A stretch of DNA of 62,400 nucleotides, from assembly GCA_021799875.1 (NCBI GenBank), contig JAJYZP010000007.1:1-62400 (forward strand), written 5' to 3'. Shown piece after piece: positions 17,132 through 25,344 of this stretch; positions within the stretch are counted from its first letter, which is position 1; every line of letters begins with the position of its first letter. Both the position numbers and the translations under genes were made by a program. The notes beneath the pieces are model-generated. The model was not told the origin of the DNA. It did no database searches and saw only the letters and a program-made list of their open reading frames with translations. Source of the stretch: Actinomycetes bacterium. Its GTDB lineage: Bacteria > Actinomycetota > Acidimicrobiia > Acidimicrobiales > Acidimicrobiaceae.

Positions 17132-17896
17132 TCAGGTCTGATTCTCCCAATCAAGCACCTCGGCACCGGGGCTCTTTGACCAACTCACAACAAAGGAGTA
17201 TCGATCGCCCCGAATCACGGTGTGCCGTACCTCGATGATCTCTTCTCCGCAGCGACCGACTCTCTCGACGGAAAATGCCACAGTATCAGGAGCAACTTGG
17301 AGCATGCTCGCTTCCTCGTCACTGAGACTACTTGGGCGAATCTCTTCATCACCCCCGTCGACCACGATATTGCACCGAGTTCGCAGCTCTTCATAGAGGG
17401 CACTTCGCTCAAAGCTACAGTCCATCAGAGGAGCTGCCTTCTCCATTGGTAACCACGAACGGTCGATAGCCAGCGGCAAGCCTCCTGCGAGTCTGAGTCG
17501 ACCCAGGTAGAGGAGCGGATGATTCGGCCTCAGTCCCATCCGGACGGCTTGGGGTGGACTGACCACCTCAGACTTTGCCAAGACCACGCTCGATTGTTCG
17601 ACGCCTTGACTCTCAATAGCACGAAAGAGGCTATAGATGGCGCCAAGCGGTTGTTTGAACTCGCTCGGTTGCCGTACGCGAGTCCCTCCTCGACCACGCC
17701 CTCGTACGAGAAGACCTTCAAGGTCGAGCGTACGAACGGCCTCACGAGCAGTATGCCTCGAGACACCATAGTGCTCCACGATCTCTCGATCTGAGGGAAA
17801 CCGATCGAAGAACTCGCCACCCTCGAGGCGCCGCCGAAGATCATCACCGATCTGTCTCCAAAGAGGAGCCTTTCCATATCGATCGAGAACAACCAT
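17132..17896 (-). CDS. GntR-family transcriptional regulator (HutC/UTRA type)
   Basis: A 254-residue regulator. An N-terminal winged helix (residues about 5-72, including FPSDREIVEHYGVSRHTARE) is followed by a UTRA effector domain, with ALYEELRTRCNIVVDGGDEEI and a C-terminal strand IEVRHTVIRGDRYSFVVSW, typical of the HutC subfamily. Such proteins usually repress nearby genes until a small ligand binds. It is divergent from the MBL-rhodanese gene, with about 290 bp between, so that gene is the first candidate target. The hut genes lie 5 kb away and are less likely targets. The effector is unknown. Confidence 0.9.
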   Translation of the reverse strand: MVVLDRYGKAPLWRQIGDDLRRRLEGGEFFDRFPSDREIVEHYGVSRHTAREAVRTLDLEGLLVRGRGRGGTRVRQPSEFKQPLGAIYSLFRAIESQGVEQSSVVLAKSEVVSPPQAVRMGLRPNHPLLYLGRLRLAGGLPLAIDRSWLPMEKAAPLMDCSFERSALYEELRTRCNIVVDGGDEEIRPSSLSDEEASMLQVAPDTVAFSVERVGRCGEEIIEVRHTVIRGDRYSFVVSWSKSPGAEVLDWENQT

Positions 17897-18189
17897 CGTG
17901 CTTCGACTACCTCACTTTAAGCAACACTCTCCGCTACGGATGGCGCTGGTCTTCACCCTAACTCGAGAACCAAATTTTCCGAGGCCGACTCTCAAGAGCC
18001 AAATCCACGCTACTCCATTAAATCTGTCAAGTCGGTAGTTCAACCACCAAGACTCAACTCACCTGGACTGCAGGGCGAAGGACCTCACTCATCGATCGAG
18101 AAAAACTACACCAGAATCTGAAGGTACCGAGCTAGGAGGTAGACTAAATTGTCCGTTCAATTAATCATCATCACGTCGATGGAGGTTCC
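17897..18189. promoter_or_regulatory. Divergent control region GntR / MBL-rhodanese
   Basis: A 293 bp non-coding region between divergent genes. A ribosome site GGAGG at 18181-18185 serves the GTG start at 18190. An AT-rich element with AATTAATCAT lies about 25-40 bp upstream. A GntR operator is expected here but I cannot define one. Confidence 0.4.
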
Positions 18190-19551
18190 GTGCAGGTCAT
18201 TGTCATTGCCACCGAGCAACTCGGGGATCGTTCTTACGTGGTCCACGATGCTTCAGCTGCGATTGTGGTCGATCCCCAACGAGACATTGATCGAATCCTC
18301 GAGGTGACAGAATCGCTACACCTACCGATCACCTTCGTCCTCGATACTCATCTCCACAACGACTACGTCAGCGGTGGCTTGGAGCTCAGCAGACGGACTG
18401 GTGCTCGATTTCTAGTCGGAGGTGGAAGCGAAGCGGCGTATGACTGCGAGGACCCCTACGATCACGAAGTCTTCCAGAGCCACGGACTCACGATCACTGC
18501 GCTTCGGACTCCTGGTCATACCGTCAATCACACCAGTTACCTCATCGAGGAGGAGGGTGAGCCGCCCGCACTCTTCACCGGCGGATCAATGCTTTATGGA
18601 ACGGTCGGCCGCACCGACCTAGTTGCGACCGAGCTCACAGACTTCCTCACTCGAGAGCAGTACCACTCCACGCGCAACCTTGCAACCAGCGTGGACCATA
18701 AGGCAGGTGTCTACCCAACCCATGGCTTTGGGAGCTTCTGCTCCTCAGCGGCATCGAGTGGAGCTTCAGAGAGCACCATTGGGCAGGAGCGAAAGACCAA
18801 CCTCGCCTGCATCACCGAGGACGAGGAACAGTTCGTCGCTCAGCTCCTTAGCGGACTCACGGCCTACCCACGGTACTACCGCCATATGGGACTTCTGAAC
18901 CGCTCAGGAACTGCCGCTCCTTTTCGCATCATGCGGCCTCACTCGATCGATCTCCAAGGCATCACGAGAGCGATTCAAAACGGCCAGTGGGTCATCGACC
19001 TCCGCCACCGATCGAGCTTCGCTCAGCGCCATATCAAGGGCACCATTGGAGTTGAGTATGGCAACTCCTTCACCACCTATCTCGGATGGATCACTCCATG
19101 GGGCATGCCACTCATCGCCCTCGCCACCTCCCAAGAACAAATTGAACGTGCTCAGCGAGATCTCGCTCGAATTGGCATCGATCACTTCGATGCAGCGACA
19201 ATCATCGATGATGCTCTTCTCAATGAGGCTGAAACCGAAGGTTATATCGAAACAGATTTTCAACAACTGACCAAGGTCGTCGAGGCCGAAGATGACGTAA
19301 CGATCGTAGACGTTCGCCGTCATGATGAGTGGAACGCCGCCCATATTGAAGGTGCACTACATCTTCCTCTCTCAGAACTGCTCCATCGAGAGAAGGAGCT
19401 GCCCAAGAGCGAAATTTGGGTACACTGCGCAAGCGGCTTCCGCGCTTCGTTCGCCGCAAGTCTCTTGGCTCGAGCGGGCCACCAAGTCGTGTTGATCAGT
19501 GACTCCTTCCACAACGCAGAACCGGCGGGTCTCGACCTGACGAAGGGCTAG
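18190..19551 (+). CDS. MBL-fold hydrolase with two rhodanese domains (persulfide dioxygenase-like)
   Basis: A 453-residue fusion. The N-terminal metallo-beta-lactamase domain has the motif LDTHLHNDYVSGG (H54, H56, D58) and later RTPGHTVNHTSY and FTGGSMLYGTVGRTDL. The first rhodanese domain (about 265-345) has no catalytic cysteine; the second (about 360-450) has the active loop HCASGFRA. The fusion family is associated with glutathione- or low-molecular-thiol-persulfide oxidation and sulfur transfer. The strong GGAGG ribosome site supports the GTG start. A divergent GntR gene may control it. In an acidophile it could handle sulfane sulfur; substrate unproven. Confidence 0.88.
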   Translation: MQVIVIATEQLGDRSYVVHDASAAIVVDPQRDIDRILEVTESLHLPITFVLDTHLHNDYVSGGLELSRRTGARFLVGGGSEAAYDCEDPYDHEVFQSHGLTITALRTPGHTVNHTSYLIEEEGEPPALFTGGSMLYGTVGRTDLVATELTDFLTREQYHSTRNLATSVDHKAGVYPTHGFGSFCSSAASSGASESTIGQERKTNLACITEDEEQFVAQLLSGLTAYPRYYRHMGLLNRSGTAAPFRIMRPHSIDLQGITRAIQNGQWVIDLRHRSSFAQRHIKGTIGVEYGNSFTTYLGWITPWGMPLIALATSQEQIERAQRDLARIGIDHFDAATIIDDALLNEAETEGYIETDFQQLTKVVEAEDDVTIVDVRRHDEWNAAHIEGALHLPLSELLHREKELPKSEIWVHCASGFRASFAASLLARAGHQVVLISDSFHNAEPAGLDLTKG

Positions 19552-19553
19552 TG

Positions 19554-19901
19554 CTACTCAATCGATTTCTTCAGAGATAACTCCCTCTCCGCTAGGGTAG
19601 CACTGCTGCAGAAACCGATCACCCACATCCGATGCGCCTGGATCTGCCCAAGCCGTTTCACCGAGGTCACTACGACTGAGCGCTCACCGCGAAGTGTGCA
19701 GAGATTCTTAGGCCGTTGGTCACCATCACTCGAAAAACGCAACGAGATTGCATACTTGGCATGCGAAGCGACCGTCTCTACTACTCCAGCACTGGCGGGA
19801 TCAAAGATCTCGAACGTGAGAGAGACGCCGTCTCGGAGTAACGATCCCCTGACCAGAACGAGATCGAAGGCTGAGGTCGCTTTCAAATCGGTCGATCTCA
19901 A
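19554..19901 (-). CDS. Hypothetical protein, 115 residues (doubtful)
   Basis: An open frame with TTG start and GGTGAT upstream. The product has alternating hydrophobic strands (FDLVLVRGSLL, VSLTFEIFDPAS, YAISLRFSSD, RMWVIGFC) and looks more protein-like than the usual random frames here, but I recognise no family. It ends within 3 nt of the convergent MBL-rhodanese stop. It could be a small beta-rich protein or coincidence. Confidence 0.35.
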   Translation of the reverse strand: MRSTDLKATSAFDLVLVRGSLLRDGVSLTFEIFDPASAGVVETVASHAKYAISLRFSSDGDQRPKNLCTLRGERSVVVTSVKRLGQIQAHRMWVIGFCSSATLAERELSLKKSIE

Positions 19902-19998
19902 AAAGGTGCATCACCGATGTACTCGCGCGTGACCGTGTCGAAAACTTGAGCGGCAACCATTGACCACTTTCGAACAGATCCCGTGTGGACGCGCTGCC

Positions 19999-21219
19999 CT
20001 AGGAACGAAAATAGCGCTCGAGCTCACCGACATATCGATCGAGCACCTTATCCCAGGTCACGTCGTTGCAGTAAAGCCGGCCACGCTCCCCGAGATCGTT
20101 TCGAAGCGCCTCGTCATCCAAGACTAGGTCGAGAGCGACCTCAAAGCTCGGGTAGCTCGAGAAGACTAGACCCCCACCACTACGCTCGACGTGACGCCGA
20201 GTGACTTCGCATGCACCATTGACCAACACTGGCTTGCCTAACGACCACGCCTCGAAAAGAACGATCGAGTACGATTCGAAGTACGAAGGCTGAACGAGAA
20301 ACGATGCTCCATCGATCAGCGCCCACTTCTCCTCCTCGCTCACTGGACCGGTAACGATGAGATCCGAGTGTTCTCCAGGAGACACAACGGTTGGCCCAGC
20401 GAATACCATTGCAAGGTCGGTCGTTGAGCGATTTCGATAGTTGATGTAGTAGCTTCCCAGCATCGATGTACCCTTATGGCCATCAACACGACCAAGACAG
20501 AGTGCGTAGCGTCGATTCTCGAGAGACCAACGACGAAGCAGAGATCGATTGATCGAGCTAGGCGGCGGATCGACCCCGAGTCCCAACGTCACCGCGGGAG
20601 TTGCAGCGACCTTGAAGTGGTCACTTACGAACTCGGCCTCTGAGTCGGTGTGGTAGATCAACAGATCTGCCTGCTCAAAAACCTCAGCAAAAATGGGTAG
20701 ATATACCGCCGGTTCATCGTGTGCAGCTGGGTGGAGCACGGCTCGACCAGTCGCGTGCTTGATCCCTTCCACAGTCGGATGGAACAGATAGGGGTAGAAG
20801 GCAATGACATCGCTCGTGCAACCCGCTATTGCCTCGATCAGTGCTTGAGAGACCGGTCCCTGTAACTCAATGAAGTGCGAAGACTCCGCCGCCGTTGCCG
20901 CCCATGGGGCAAAAAGAGTTCGGCCGGCATACGCAGCAAAGCCTGAATGACGACCTGAATCGATCGGAAAGCGATGGACCCTCACACCATTGATCATCTC
21001 GCTACCACTTGCGTAATGCGGCGACCACGTATCGGAGTCCCTTGCGGTAGTAGTTAGGACCGTCACCGCATGACCTCGCAGAGCCAACCGCTCAGCAAAT
21101 TGACGGGCCGCACTCTCGGCTCCACCAATAACCTCGACGCCATAGCGAGGGATAACGTACGCTATCGACAAGGGCCTCCTCTCGGCGCTCTCGCTTGAGA
21201 CTGCAGTATCGACGCTCAC
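19999..21219 (-). CDS. GT4-family glycosyltransferase, last gene of surface-polysaccharide operon
   Basis: A 406-residue GT-B retaining glycosyltransferase. The N-terminal acceptor domain begins IAYVIPRYGVEVIGGAES. The nucleotide-sugar domain has ALCLGRVDGHKGTSML and the E-x7-E region FESYSIVLFEAWSLGKPVLV. The GTG start overlaps the previous gene's stop by four bases. With two further GT4 genes and a methyltransferase upstream in the same direction, it probably builds and decorates a surface glycan. Donor and acceptor sugars are unknown. Confidence 0.9.
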   Translation of the reverse strand: MSVDTAVSSESAERRPLSIAYVIPRYGVEVIGGAESAARQFAERLALRGHAVTVLTTTARDSDTWSPHYASGSEMINGVRVHRFPIDSGRHSGFAAYAGRTLFAPWAATAAESSHFIELQGPVSQALIEAIAGCTSDVIAFYPYLFHPTVEGIKHATGRAVLHPAAHDEPAVYLPIFAEVFEQADLLIYHTDSEAEFVSDHFKVAATPAVTLGLGVDPPPSSINRSLLRRWSLENRRYALCLGRVDGHKGTSMLGSYYINYRNRSTTDLAMVFAGPTVVSPGEHSDLIVTGPVSEEEKWALIDGASFLVQPSYFESYSIVLFEAWSLGKPVLVNGACEVTRRHVERSGGGLVFSSYPSFEVALDLVLDDEALRNDLGERGRLYCNDVTWDKVLDRYVGELERYFRS

Positions 21220-22289
21220 GGCAGGAACCCTTCCAGGATTTCGCGCAATCGTTCTTGTGCCTGTTGCGGGTTCGATCGATTGAGTCTCTGACGACCAGCC
21301 GCAACGACCTGTTCGCGGAGATCTGGATCTGATATCAGTAGGTGAGCAGCGGCAGCGAACGCAAGAGGATCTCCCGGCGGAACCAGAATTCCGCCATCAC
21401 CTAGTGTCTCAGGTACTGCTGCACATGAGACTGCAACAACCGGCAGCTCGTGACTGAATGCCTCGAGCAACGGAACACAGAAGCCTTCATGCAGCGAGGC
21501 CGACACGTAGAGATCAGACATGAAGTAGAGCCGATCCAGTTCCTCGTCCGATACCGATCCATGGAAAATCACGCGATCCTCAAGCCCCGACCGGGCGACC
21601 ATCTCTCGAAGTATCGACGTATACAGATCGGAGTAGTCTGCTCCAACGAGATGGAGCATCACGCTGTCACCATAGACCCTCACATACGCATCGAGCGCTG
21701 CAATGAGGTCATGGGGGGCCTTGTGGGGCAAGAGTCGTCCCACAAAGAGCCAGTGATGCATCTCTCGATACGCAGCCTCCGCTCTGTGTTGTTTGCTGCT
21801 TTCGCTACTGTGGGTAGAGCTCGGCGTCTGAAAAAGTACCGGCAAGACTTCGACGTGTGGGTAGTTGAGCTCTTGCAGCTCACGCGCATTGAACTCGGAA
21901 TCGGCTATCGCAAGTGGAGAGAGCTCCGCCAACATTTGGAGCTGGTACCGAGCCTCCACCTGGGTCCTGGCAAAACCTGGGTCCCAAGGCTCGAAGAAGC
22001 TAGCCGGGGTTATGTTGTGATAGTTCACGATCACCTGGTCTCGTCGAGCAACGAGAAAATTTACCAAAGCGGAGTAAGAACCAATCTGACAGATGACCAG
22101 ATCTCCAGCGCTGAACCGGTTGGGAAACTCCGTATAGAGATGAGCGATGCCCACCCGATCCAAGTGAGGAGCATCCACATAAAACTCACACTCCACCCCC
22201 AACGCAGATAACGCCTCTCCAAGCAGGAGTGAGTGGTTACCAATCGCGTCTCTCCGAGAGAGCGAAGAGACGAATTGATGTGCGCGCAT
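21216..22289 (-). CDS. GT4-family glycosyltransferase, second of three
   Basis: A 357-residue GT-B enzyme. It begins MRAHQFVSSLSRRDAIGNH, a short version of the start of the next gene upstream, and its core reads HWLFVGRLLPHKAPHDLIAAL, with SASLHEGFCVPLLEAFSHELPVVA as the E-x7-E donor site. It is clearly paralogous to the adjacent 362-residue enzyme (shared DAIG start, HEGFC motif and SAxPETLG), so tandem duplication is likely. It starts 2 nt after that gene's stop and overlaps the following gene by four bases. Confidence 0.9.
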   Translation of the reverse strand: MRAHQFVSSLSRRDAIGNHSLLLGEALSALGVECEFYVDAPHLDRVGIAHLYTEFPNRFSAGDLVICQIGSYSALVNFLVARRDQVIVNYHNITPASFFEPWDPGFARTQVEARYQLQMLAELSPLAIADSEFNARELQELNYPHVEVLPVLFQTPSSTHSSESSKQHRAEAAYREMHHWLFVGRLLPHKAPHDLIAALDAYVRVYGDSVMLHLVGADYSDLYTSILREMVARSGLEDRVIFHGSVSDEELDRLYFMSDLYVSASLHEGFCVPLLEAFSHELPVVAVSCAAVPETLGDGGILVPPGDPLAFAAAAHLLISDPDLREQVVAAGRQRLNRSNPQQAQERLREILEGFLP

Positions 22290-22291
22290 CG

Positions 22292-23380
22292 CTACCGTCC
22301 CCCTTGATACGGCGGAAAGTTCTCGATCACTGAAGCGAGCGCTCGATGATGCTCTCGTTCAGCGACCTGAGTCGAGAACTTATCCAACTGCTCGTCTGCG
22401 CCACCTCGAATCTCAGCGCGTACGTCCCTATCGGTCAGCGCAAGACGGACCGCAGCAGCAAACTCGACCGGATCGGCACTTGAGACCAGAACGCCAGCTC
22501 GTCCAAGCGTCTCTGGAATCGCACTCGAAGCGAAGGCCACGATCGGCAAGGCCGATCGCATGGCTTCGATAAGGGGGAAGCAGAAGCCTTCGTGGCGAGA
22601 AGCGCTGACAAAAACATCAGCGGAACCGTAGAGAGCACCGAGCTCAGCGTCACTGACCTGACCTTGCAAGATTACCGCGTCGGCAAGGCCCAACTCTTCG
22701 GCGTAGCGTTCAACAGCCACTGCATACCGTTCGATCGCTCTCGAACCAACTAAGGTCAGCGTCGCCGCAGGGTCATAGAGCTGGCGATAGACGGCGAGCG
22801 CTGCAACGAGCTCAAGCTGAGCCTTGTTTGGAAAGATTCGACCAACAAAGAGCCATCGAGCGCCACTCTCACAGATCCGACGATCGACAAGTACCGGAGG
22901 TCGCAGTTCTATAAACGGCGAGGCTACCGCCGTCTTGGTGTAGCCAAGACGTTTCAGCGACTCCCTATTGAACTCCGAGACCGTGAACGCGAGCTCACAC
23001 TGATTCGACAATTTTCCAATCTGATGCTCGGCCATAGCCATGGCAATGCCAACCCCAAAGTCCCAAGCGATAGCCATCTCGGACGGCGTGACGTTGTGAA
23101 AGTTTACGAGTTTGGGTTCTCTTCGCGCAGTCAAGAAACCAGCAATGGGGCTAGCCGTCGATGCCTGATAGATCAGGGTTGTCGAAGCGAGGGGGTCGGC
23201 CTTAAACTCACTGTAGTGACGACACCGATTCTCCGTTCCGGGTTTCATCTCGTCCGCATAGATCTCTGACTCGATCCCAATCCTTCTTAGGTAACCCTGA
23301 AGTGCGAACGTGTGCTGACCGATCGCATCATGGACTGCGAGCGAGGGCACGAACTGGTGAACTGCTAGTGCCGCACTCAT
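22292..23380 (-). CDS. GT4-family glycosyltransferase, first of three
   Basis: A 362-residue GT-B enzyme with N-terminal VHQFVPSLAVHDAIGQHT, ARWLFVGRIFPNKAQLELVAAL at the start of the donor domain, and SASRHEGFCFPLIEAMRSALPIVA as the donor-binding E-x7-E segment. It is most similar to its downstream neighbour. It overlaps the methyltransferase gene by four bases (ATGA), so the block is translated as a unit. Confidence 0.9.
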   Translation of the reverse strand: MSAALAVHQFVPSLAVHDAIGQHTFALQGYLRRIGIESEIYADEMKPGTENRCRHYSEFKADPLASTTLIYQASTASPIAGFLTARREPKLVNFHNVTPSEMAIAWDFGVGIAMAMAEHQIGKLSNQCELAFTVSEFNRESLKRLGYTKTAVASPFIELRPPVLVDRRICESGARWLFVGRIFPNKAQLELVAALAVYRQLYDPAATLTLVGSRAIERYAVAVERYAEELGLADAVILQGQVSDAELGALYGSADVFVSASRHEGFCFPLIEAMRSALPIVAFASSAIPETLGRAGVLVSSADPVEFAAAVRLALTDRDVRAEIRGGADEQLDKFSTQVAEREHHRALASVIENFPPYQGGR

Positions 23381-24471
23381 GCTGAGAACGACTCCGCTCC
23401 CTTTCGTCCGACGACGAGCGAGACCGCTGCCTTACGAGCATTAGATCTCGGCAGACCAATCACTTCAACATCTACAAATCCGACCTCTTGTAGGATGTAT
23501 TGCCAGGTGGCGGGCTGAAAAAGTTTCCCTGGAGAGAGATCAAAAGTGACGGCAAGAGTCTCGTTACTTGCCAATGCCGACGGGTCATGGACCACGATAG
23601 CGAGCTTCCCACCAGGGAACAAAGCTTGGAGGCTCCGCTGAACGATAGCGATCTTCTCTTTCGTATCTGCGACCTCGTCAGAACCTTGTAGGACGATAGC
23701 ATCCAGCATCTCGGAGCGAACGTGCTCGAGATGGCGTAGAGTCTCATCCCACCGAACATCAAGACCTCGCTCAGCTACGTTGTCTAGCCCAGTGGAATCT
23801 CGATCGATCCCGTACACCTTGCACCCACGATCCGAGAGCGCTACGAGCAACTCACTCGAACCACACGACGTCACGAGGGTGCGCCCCTGCGAAGCTGCTG
23901 TTTCAATCTCTGCACAGCACCGCTCGAGTTGACGAGTGTCGAGATCGAGATCTACTCGCGCACCCGCAAGGCCTATCTTTGTTTCTTGTCGCTCCAGCCG
24001 GGATAATCGCAGGTCGTACGCGTGAAGAAGCTGGATGAGATTCGCATGGAAGTTACTGAGCTGCTGCGCTAGGTAGTTTAAGTACCATGCCATGAGCTTC
24101 CGAAGAAAAGTCTTCAGGTACGTGACTCCTGGCTTTTGAGACTGGAGCGGAACGTCAATATCAATAATGGCACTTCGATCAACCGAGTAGATCAGGTGCC
24201 TGATATCCTCCTCCGATGCCCCTTGACCTTTCGGCACCAATTCGTTGTAGATGGTCCGCAGCTTCGCCTCAAATGACGGCGGATACCTACCTTCGGCCCT
24301 GCGCCGCATCACCTCTTGCTCGACTCGCTGCTGCATCCGGGCCTGAAAAGCTGACGCACCGTCTATCTCAGCACCGCCGCCGATCGACTCGGCCAATCGG
24401 GGCCCCTTGAGGTCATCCGAGTTCGTTCCTGGATTCCTGACGTCTTCCAAACTCTTCTGTCCTTTCCACAC
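23377..24471 (-). CDS. SAM-dependent methyltransferase with long N-terminal region
   Basis: A 364-residue protein. The first 190 residues are charged and helical (MQQRVEQEVMRRRAEGR, then a region near LRKLMAWYLNYLAQQLSNF) and probably mediate assembly. The C-terminal class I methyltransferase domain has a weakly conserved glycine loop (TSCGSSELLVALSDRGCKVYG) with the acidic motif GIDRD, and a late strand of the fold. It is first in an operon with three glycosyltransferases, so it may methylate, and perhaps terminate, a growing glycan. No substrate can be assigned. Confidence 0.78.
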   Translation of the reverse strand: MWKGQKSLEDVRNPGTNSDDLKGPRLAESIGGGAEIDGASAFQARMQQRVEQEVMRRRAEGRYPPSFEAKLRTIYNELVPKGQGASEEDIRHLIYSVDRSAIIDIDVPLQSQKPGVTYLKTFLRKLMAWYLNYLAQQLSNFHANLIQLLHAYDLRLSRLERQETKIGLAGARVDLDLDTRQLERCCAEIETAASQGRTLVTSCGSSELLVALSDRGCKVYGIDRDSTGLDNVAERGLDVRWDETLRHLEHVRSEMLDAIVLQGSDEVADTKEKIAIVQRSLQALFPGGKLAIVVHDPSALASNETLAVTFDLSPGKLFQPATWQYILQEVGFVDVEVIGLPRSNARKAAVSLVVGRKGAESFSA

Positions 24472-25238
24472 GACCAGTACTCGCTCAGGCTAGCGTCTCT
24501 CTCCTCTGCCTATCTATCCTCAGGTCAACTGTGACCACCTGAAGCACCGACACAGCTCCAGCGCCCGATGCCCAAACAGGTGCGAGTCAGCTCTACCGGA
24601 CGGGATCGCAGCCCGTACAACTGTGACCTCCATTGACGAGTGCGGACTTAGAGAAAACCAGGTGCATTCGTGAGGGCCAGCAATCTTCTTCACAGATACC
24701 GCCCTAGCACCAGGTATGACAGCAACAGCAACCCATTTATTTTTTAGCGACGAGATCTGCTACTTTGCCCTGCTGCGAAGCGATCCAACTCTCTGCTCTT
24801 CACTGATGTCGTCATCGATCGGCAGAAGCTCGACGAACGCCCCAACAATCGAGAGTGCCACGTCGGAAAGTGATAAGTACCTTCATCTCTCCGGCGTTCG
24901 TCGCAGTGACCGCCAGGCACCTCTTGTCATACCTGCACCTATCCGACTCGATCTCTACGGGCGCTACCAAGCGCGACAAAGCAGAACAGTGTCTCGATCT
25001 ACATCTCGACGGTAGCGCACCTGCAAAAGGGGTCGATAGCACTCCGAGTCCCTCGTCACAGTTTTGACCTTGGTTTCCGAGCTCGGACCATATCGGAACA
25101 GGAGGGAACCTCCAGAGAGATCACCAGTGCTCCAACCGTAGACCCTCGCCAAGGGGTAGCGCCGGCCCACCATAGCTCGGTCAAAGGCACCTGCCAACTC
25201 TCGCCACCAAGGATTATCACTCCTGCTATCAACAAAAC
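24472..25238. other. ORF-poor stretch upstream of the methyltransferase operon
   Basis: No supported gene in about 770 bp. It should contain the promoter of the glycan operon on the minus strand. Short frames on both strands show random-like Ser/Arg-rich composition. Confidence 0.45.
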
Positions 25239-25287
25239 AGAGGGGTCTGATCCGGCCGCTTGTGCGACTCGTGGATCAGACCCCTCT
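25239..25287 (-). terminator. Rho-independent terminator of the DUF11 protein gene
   Basis: A perfect 15 bp stem, AGAGGGGTCTGATCC (25239-25253) pairing with GGATCAGACCCCTCT (25273-25287), with a 19 nt loop. On the minus strand it is followed by GTTTTGTT. It lies about 60 nt past the stop of the secreted protein gene. Confidence 0.85.
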
Positions 25288-25344
25288 AGCTTCAGTTACG
25301 AGCAGCGCGAGAGGGGCAGTCCTCCACTCGCCTACTCCGGTAAC

